DNA of 64,000 nucleotides from Cunninghamia lanceolata (Eukaryota; Streptophyta; Pinopsida; Cupressales; Cupressaceae). A model generated the notes under the pieces. The model did no database searches and was not told where the DNA came from. It saw only the letters and a list, made by a program, of their open reading frames with translations. Below, piece by piece: positions 58,749 to 64,000 of the stretch (positions within the stretch are counted from its first letter, which is position 1; every line of letters starts with the position of its first letter). The DNA lies in NCBI GenBank assembly GCA_027924645.1, contig BSBN01001807.1, positions 10,186,001 through 10,250,000 on the forward strand, written 5' to 3'. A program made the translations under genes and the position numbers.

Positions 58749-60249
58749 TCTGAACTTCTTTGTGCCCACTGGTTTCGTCCATGCATCTGCAACATTCTTC
58801 AAGGTATCTACCTTCTCCAAATTTACCTTTCCATCCTCAACCATGTCCCTCACGAAGTGAAACTGAACATCAATGTGCTTGGTTCTAGCATGGAAAGTTG
58901 GATTCTTTGCAAGGCAAATTGCACTCTAACTGTCACAACTGATTGTGATCTGACCTGCATCAACACCAATATCTGAACACAATCTCTTAAGCCAAATGGC
59001 TTCCTTACAAGCATGAGTTGCTGCCATATACTCAGCCTCTATCGTGGACAAAGCAACAACAGGTTGTCGCTTACTCATCCAACTAATAGCACCACCAAAC
59101 AGTGTAAAAACATAAGCACTGGTGGATCTCCTACTGTCAATGTCACCTGCCCAATCTGAATCCACAAATCCATGAATATCAACAAAATACGGAGGTCCTG
59201 AAACATTACCATGATAACAAATGGAATACTCAGAAGTACCCCTCAAATATCTGAACACTCGCTTAACTGCATCCCAATGAACCTGTCCAGGATTAGCCAT
59301 AAATCGACTAAGGACTCCCACTGCTTGGGCAATGTCTGGTCTTGTACAAACCATAGCATACATCAAACTGCCAACAACACTAGCATAAGGTACTCTGCTC
59401 ATGTCCTCCACCTCACTAGGATATTTTGGACAATCCTCAACAGACAACTTTGTCCCCAAAGAAATGGGAACACACAATGGTCTACAATTTGCCATGCTGA
59501 ATCTGTCCAACACAGTCTTCACATACTTACTCTGGCTTAACCAAAGTTTTTTGTTGGTGCTGTCTCTTCTAATTTCCATTCCTAGAATGTACCTGGCTGC
59601 CCCTAAATCTTTCATTTCAAACTGAGCTGACAACTGAGATTTAAAATCAGAAATCATATTCTTACCCTTCCCAATGAGCAACATATCATCAACATACAGT
59701 GCAACAATGAGAATATGATCACCATCAAATTTATAATACACACAGTGATCCGATTTCGATCTCACAAATCCATTGACAACATAAAGGCATCAAACTTGAA
59801 ATACCATCTCCTAGGGGATTGCTTCAAACCATACAAAGACTTTTTAAGTTTGCAAACCAAATTTTCTTTACCTTTCACCATGTAATGCTCTGGCTGTGAC
59901 ATGTAGATCTCTTCCTCCAAGTCACCATGAAGGAAAGCTGTCTTCACATCCATCTGTTCTACCTCCAAGTCATAAGCTGCTGCGAGTGACAATAGGAATT
60001 GAATGGATGTCAACTTTGCAACGGGAGAGAAGATCTCACCATAATCTATACCCTCCACTTGTGAATACCCTTCGCAACCAATCTAGCCTTATACTTCTCA
60101 ACACTACCATCTGCACCAATTTTCTTCTTGAATACCCATTTGCATCCAACAGGTTTCCGTCCAGGAGGCAAAGGCACCAAGTCCCAAGTTTGATTCTTTT
60201 CCAAATAAGCCATTTCTTCCTCCATGGCCTCCTTCCAGGAACTTGCATC
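58749..60249 (-). pseudogene. Element E reverse transcriptase and RNase H (decayed)
   Basis: Minus strand. The RT start ('KWVFKKKIG...KARLVAKG') ends in a frameshift near 60050. 59762-60058 continues with 'FSPVAKLTSIQFLLSLAA' and 'DVKTAFLHGDLEEEIYMSQP'. A second frame break near 59765 leads to 58926-59765, with the catalytic 'YVDDMLL' box intact and the copia phrase 'YILGMEI'. RNase H follows with 'VDSDWAGD' and 'ALSTIEAEYMA'. A stop at about 58926 sits where the family has Gln, and the frame continues to 'LAKNPTFHARTKHIDVQFHFVR'. It would copy RNA to DNA; this copy cannot because of two frameshifts and one stop. Insertion F interrupts the last codons. Confidence 0.93.
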
Positions 60250-61995
60250 CTTCATATCCCAAGCCTCTAATACAGTTCTAGGTTCATCATTGTTAGTAAT
60301 CCAAGCATAAGCACAACTAGAATCAAGCAATGTAAAACCAAACCTTTCAGGTTGCTTTCTTATCCGTGTAGACCTCCTCAAGAGTTGAGGTTGAGGTTCA
60401 GCTTCTTCATTTGAGCTTTCAGAGCTACTAGAGCTCTCCTCATCATCAGGTCCAACATTGTCTTTCTGTTCAGTCTTCTCAGGGGTGAGAGGAAACTGAA
60501 CAACATCCTCTTTCTTTTCTTTTTCTTTTGGCTGCAAAACAGTGGAAGAAGGTGTAAGCTCTCTGAAGATGACACTTCTACTATACAACACTTTTTCAGC
60601 CACGGGGTCCCAAAGCTTGTATCCTTTCACACCAACACCATAGCCGATGAAGATACACTTAATAGCTTTGTTCTCCAACTTTGACCGCTTCTCGCTAGGC
60701 ACATGTGCGTATGCCTCACAACCAAAAACATGAAGATGCCTTACGGAAGGCTTTCTACCAGACCACACCTCCATGGGTGTCTTTCCAACAAGAGCTGATG
60801 TAGGAGATCTGTTTACCAAATAGCAAGCAGTGGCAACAGCTTCAGCCCGAAACTTTTGTTCTAGACTAGCTCCACTAAGCATAGTCCTAGCCTTCTCCAT
60901 CAGTGTCCTGTTCATCCTCTATGCAACTCCATTTTGCTGCGGTGTGTATGGAGTTGCCTTATGTCTTTCAATCCCAAGTTCCTTGCAATACTTATCAAAT
61001 TCTGTAGAACAGAACTCACCACCGTTGTTAGTTCTCAAACATTTAATCTATTTACCAGTCTGATTTTTAGCAAAAGCTTTAAACTCCTTAAACTTGCTAT
61101 AGACTTTAGATTTGCTTCTGAGAAAATAAATCCATGTACTTCTATTGTAATCATCTATAAAAGATACAAAGTATACAAATTTTGATAACGAAGGAACATT
61201 AACAGGACCAAACACATCAGAATGAATAAGGTCCAACACACCAGAAGACTTATGAGAACTCGAGTAAAATTGAACACAGTTTTGTTTTCCATAAATGCAA
61301 TGTTCACAAAAGTCGAACTCAAGATTACAATCATCTAACCCCTCAATGAGGTTCTTATTTTTTAGGGTACGCAGACCCTTCTCACTAATGTGGCCAAATC
61401 TCTTATTTTTTAGGGTACGCAGACCCTTCTCACTAATGTGGCCATAACATTGTCTTTTCTGTAGGAAGTTTAACTTCCAATGCACGATTACAACCATAAA
61501 GACTAGAAACAATAGATTTCTTCACTGCTCGTTTAGATGGTGGGGATGAAGTGACAGCTGCCCTCTTCCTTGAGTCAGAAGAACTATTGCATTGTGCAAT
61601 GCATGCTTGTAGCTGAAACAGAGTACCTCTTCGAGTACCCTTAGCAAGCACCATAAATTCTCTAGTCATCTTGCATCCTTCTTTCGAAAAGACAACTTGC
61701 ACACCTGCATCATTCAAACTACTTACAGAAAGTAGGTTTTGTGCTAAGCCTGGGATGTGCATAACCCTAGAGATCCCCTTCACTCGACCATCAGGGAATC
61801 AGATAGAGACTCTTCCACGACCAACGATCTTCAGATGAGAGTCATCACCTAGATACACCTTTCCACCATCGAACTCCTCATACTTAGTGAACCAGTCTCG
61901 ATGCGAGGTCATGTGGAATGATGCATCAGAGTTGATTAGCCATACATCATTAGATGCATGGATTGCTAGGGCTACGATGAAAGCATCACCGTCAT
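60250..61995 (-). pseudogene. Element E protease and integrase (decayed)
   Basis: Minus strand. The protease active site, normally Asp-Ser-Gly-Ala, reads NSDA (about 61930-61945), so it is dead. Next is the GAG-pre-integrase region ('RVMHIPGLAQNLLSV', 61433-61783). The integrase zinc region follows, with a 48-bp in-frame duplication repeating 'GHISEKGLRTLKNK' (tagggtac starts 61363 and 61411). The DDE core has 'LIHSDVFGP', then 'RTNNGGEF' where the second catalytic Asp is Asn, and a TAG in 'NGVA*RMNRT' just before 60915. The rest, 60046-60915, is open through 'VFGCEAYAHVP' and an acidic linker rich in Ser and Glu. It would mature the polyprotein and integrate cDNA. Multiple catalytic losses make it inactive. 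Confidence 0.92.
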
Positions 61996-61999
61996 CTTA

Positions 62000-62791
62000 T
62001 GATTTGTCAGAATCTGAATCAGGAGCTTTCTTCTTTTTCTTCTTCTCCTCTTTGCATTCCTTTCAGAAAGGCCCGGTCTTGCCACAGTTCCAACAAAGAG
62101 CCTTGGACTTTCCAGGAGATTTGGATCTCCCACGGGATTTGGATCTACCCTTCTCAGCTTTCTTGTCCTTCTTCTTCCCTTTCTCCTTGGGTCTTCCACG
62201 AATTGCAAGGGCTTCTTTGGCTGCCTTAGAAGACTTTCTCCGCATCTCTTCAGACAACAGTGAAGAAACCACTTCGTCCATTTTGAATGTGGATGTGGTG
62301 CTTCCGATAGCCATGACAAGATGATCCCATGAGTCCGGTAGAGAACAAAGCAGGGTCATACACTGATCCTCCTCCTCCATCTTTACACCAATAGATGTTA
62401 ATTGTGCAACCAACATATTAAAGGCATTCATATGCTCAGCCACGGATCCTCCATCCTCCATTCGAAGAGAATACAACTTCTTTCTCAGGAAAAGTTTATT
62501 GACTAGGGATTTGGCTTGATACACATCCCCCAACTTCTTCCAAAGGAGTTTTGCAGTAGTCTCCTCATGGACATTTAACAACATAGAATCGGCAAGACTA
62601 AGTCTTATGAGACCCTTAGCCTTCCAATCCTTGAGATCCCACTCATCTTGTGACATTGTAGCTAGTTTAGTTCCATTCACACTTTCCCAAAGGTCTCAGT
62701 CAACTAACATGTCTTCCATTTTGAGCTTCCACAGCTCAAAATTACTGCCATTGAACTTCTCTACTTCAAACCTTCCTGATGTGCCTGCCAT
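62000..62791 (-). pseudogene. Element E gag (decayed)
   Basis: Start ATG at 62789-62791 (minus) gives 'MAGTSGRFEVEKFNGSNF', a typical copia gag opening. An in-frame TGA lies at 62696-62698. The UBN2-type gag body follows with 'LKDWKAKGLIRLSLADS', 'LWKKLGDVYQ' and 'LLCSLPDSWDHLVMAI'. A Lys/Arg-rich linker leads to the zinc knuckle CWNCGKTG, where the His is replaced by Pro and the next codons include a stop (62063-62065). A frameshift in the following A/G-rich run separates it from protease. Gag would package RNA into cytoplasmic particles. It starts about 100 bp after the primer site, as expected. Confidence 0.92.
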
Positions 62792-62894
62792 CTCCTTGTT
62801 GCAATAAGATACAAAATGCTCTGCACAGACTCCCACTCAACCTAAGATTAGCTCAAAAAACCCCTACCCAACAACTAGGACCAAAGGTGATCAA

Positions 62895-62906
62895 GCTCTG
62901 ATACCA
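62895..62906 (-). other. Element E primer binding site
   Basis: Minus-strand TGGTATCAGAGC (initiator tRNA-Met), two bases from the LTR at 62909. Confidence 0.92.
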
Positions 62907-62908
62907 AC

Positions 62909-63960
62909 TGAAAGGAAGCTAGGTGTACAGAAAATGCTTCCTACACTAATCTATTGAGGAGAGGGCTATGGCAATTCAACTTTATCCTAACTATTACAAC
63001 AATGTTAAACCATTAACATGAGTTATTGCAACAAAACACAAGAACCAGAAAGTAGACAGAAGAAGAGAGACAAAGATTTACGGTGGGGAAAACCCTTATC
63101 AGGTGAAAAACCCCACACTCAAAAACCTACATAATGTATTAACAAATCTGAAAGAATGTTTACAATACACTTGCAATGCAAGATTCAATGGTCTTTGACA
63201 CTCATGTCTGAAGTCAATTCGACAGCATAACAGTACCTGTAAACCTGTGATACAAACTCCATCTCCAAGCACCTATATATAAAGAAAATACAAGGCAATA
63301 TTGGACCTATCTTGGAATGGGCGTCCAATATGGCATCTTGGACCAAACCCCACACCTAGGGACACTTGGTCAACATTGTAGAATGTGTCTGACACTTGTC
63401 CATAGCTCCCATCCCAAAGAGGTCGCCTATTTCCAAAATGGGCTATGACAGATGCTCTTACGACACTTACGACCGTCATAGAATCTGTCATAGTGGTTAC
63501 AACTTACAACTATAAGAGAATCTATCATACACATGCTATAAATAGCATATTCTCTTACAACACATCATATTCCACCTTGGGGTGCCCAGATATGCCTCAT
63601 TCAAAGATGCTACATGACACATGTCATTACCTGTCTTACAACCTTCTATTCTTGACTCTTACATGTCATAGATTCGTCATAGGAATCTGTCATAACTGTT
63701 TCAGTCAAACATTCCTTACACAACATAGAAGATGCTGACACATGGTAGAATATTCCTACCACTAAGTGGGATGCCTATCTCCTCATGTGAGGACAAAAAT
63801 ACAAGTTGTCATTATCCATGTAGGATTGACACATCACCGTGCCACATCCCACAATATGACAATATGGATTTTCCAATTATTTACAACATAGGCAATTAAA
63901 TAATAAATACAAACATTACAAATGCATAGAATTACCAAGGTTGAGACACCTTAATTCCCA
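62909..63960 (-). repeat. Element E 5' LTR
   Basis: 1052 bp, read on the minus strand from 63960. The promoter-like CTTTATATATAG lies at 63273-63284. U3 (63285-63960) contains repeated TATGAC boxes at about 63443-63690. It is followed on the plus strand by GCAAC, the likely target duplication. Confidence 0.93.
63273..63284 (-). promoter_or_regulatory. Element E TATA box
   Basis: Minus-strand CTTTATATATAG about 680 bp into the LTR, conserved in the other LTR at about 42513. Assigned by motif and position. Confidence 0.6.
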
Positions 63961-64000
63961 GCAACAATAATGGATTCTCCCATTGTACTTCTATAATGTT

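Larger units (their letters stand above)
42148..63960 (-). mobile_element. Element E: Ty1/copia LTR retrotransposon split by insertion F
   Basis: A minus-strand element with LTRs 42148-43196 and 62909-63960 (TGGGAATTAAGG...CTTCCTTTCA on the minus strand), a tRNA-Met primer site (62895-62906) and a purine tract (about 43198-43210). Flanks GCAAT and GCAAC are a 5-bp duplication with one change. The domain order gag, protease, integrase, reverse transcriptase, RNase H on the minus strand is diagnostic for Ty1/copia. Without the 15.5-kb insertion F the element would be about 6.3 kb, normal for the group. LTR pairs differ at a few percent by eye. Several catalytic residues are lost, so it is inactive. 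Confidence 0.95.

Noticed and set aside
1..64000. CRISPR arrays, rRNA genes, bacterial operons or ribosome binding sites
   Set aside because: Nothing of the kind seen; the sequence is nuclear plant repeat DNA.

Overview
The window looks like repeat-rich nuclear DNA of a seed plant with a large genome. A gymnosperm such as a conifer is my best guess, but that is inference from the very long LTRs, deeply nested retrotransposons, decayed transposon genes and Arabidopsis-type telomere motif (TTTAGGG). No rRNA gene, tRNA gene, CRISPR array or complete host gene was found. The only uninterrupted multi-exon gene is a hAT transposase.

Layout. 1-1.8 kb: decayed Ty3-type gag on the minus strand. 3.4-3.85 kb: an exact-looking 216-bp tandem duplication. 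4.4-5.8 kb: decayed PIF1/Helitron-type helicase. 6.3-25.8 kb: element A, a minus-strand Ty3/gypsy retrotransposon with about 3.8-kb LTRs and a deleted pol. Its right LTR is split by two plus-strand non-autonomous retrotransposons, B (15757-20721, gag-protease only, nearly identical LTRs, TSD ACTTC) and C (22005-25536, protease remnant only, TSD TCTTC). B and C share LTR tips, primer site, polypurine tract and a protease module. A itself landed inside an older minus-strand coding region whose last codons lie left of A at about 6.26-6.32 kb. 27.7-28.1 kb: RNase H remnant of a LINE. 31.3-36.0 kb: hAT transposon with an apparently intact three-exon transposase of 708 codons.

42.1-64.0 kb: element E, a minus-strand Ty1/copia retrotransposon (LTRs 42148-43196 and 62909-63960). 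It has lost its zinc knuckle, protease and integrase catalytic residues. Inside it, after the last pol codons, sits insertion F (43289-58744, 15.5 kb). F has inverted termini GGGTATGTGCAGGATCAT and a 4-bp duplication ACCA. F carries palindromic AACGGATATCCGTT boxes near its ends, a 3.6-kb array mixing TTTAGGG with GA-rich modules, a 3.8-kb head-to-head palindrome made of 359-bp tandem units, a PPR gene fragment, and a 2.4-kb tract packed with GGCGC boxes. I could not place F in a known transposon superfamily; it is the most unusual structure here.

Inferred order of events: the old coding region, helicase and LINE decayed; A inserted; C and then B inserted into A's LTR; E inserted independently, and F later split E. 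Many stops in the decayed genes fit C-to-T change at Gln codons or G-to-A change at Trp codons, as expected of methylated, silenced transposon DNA.
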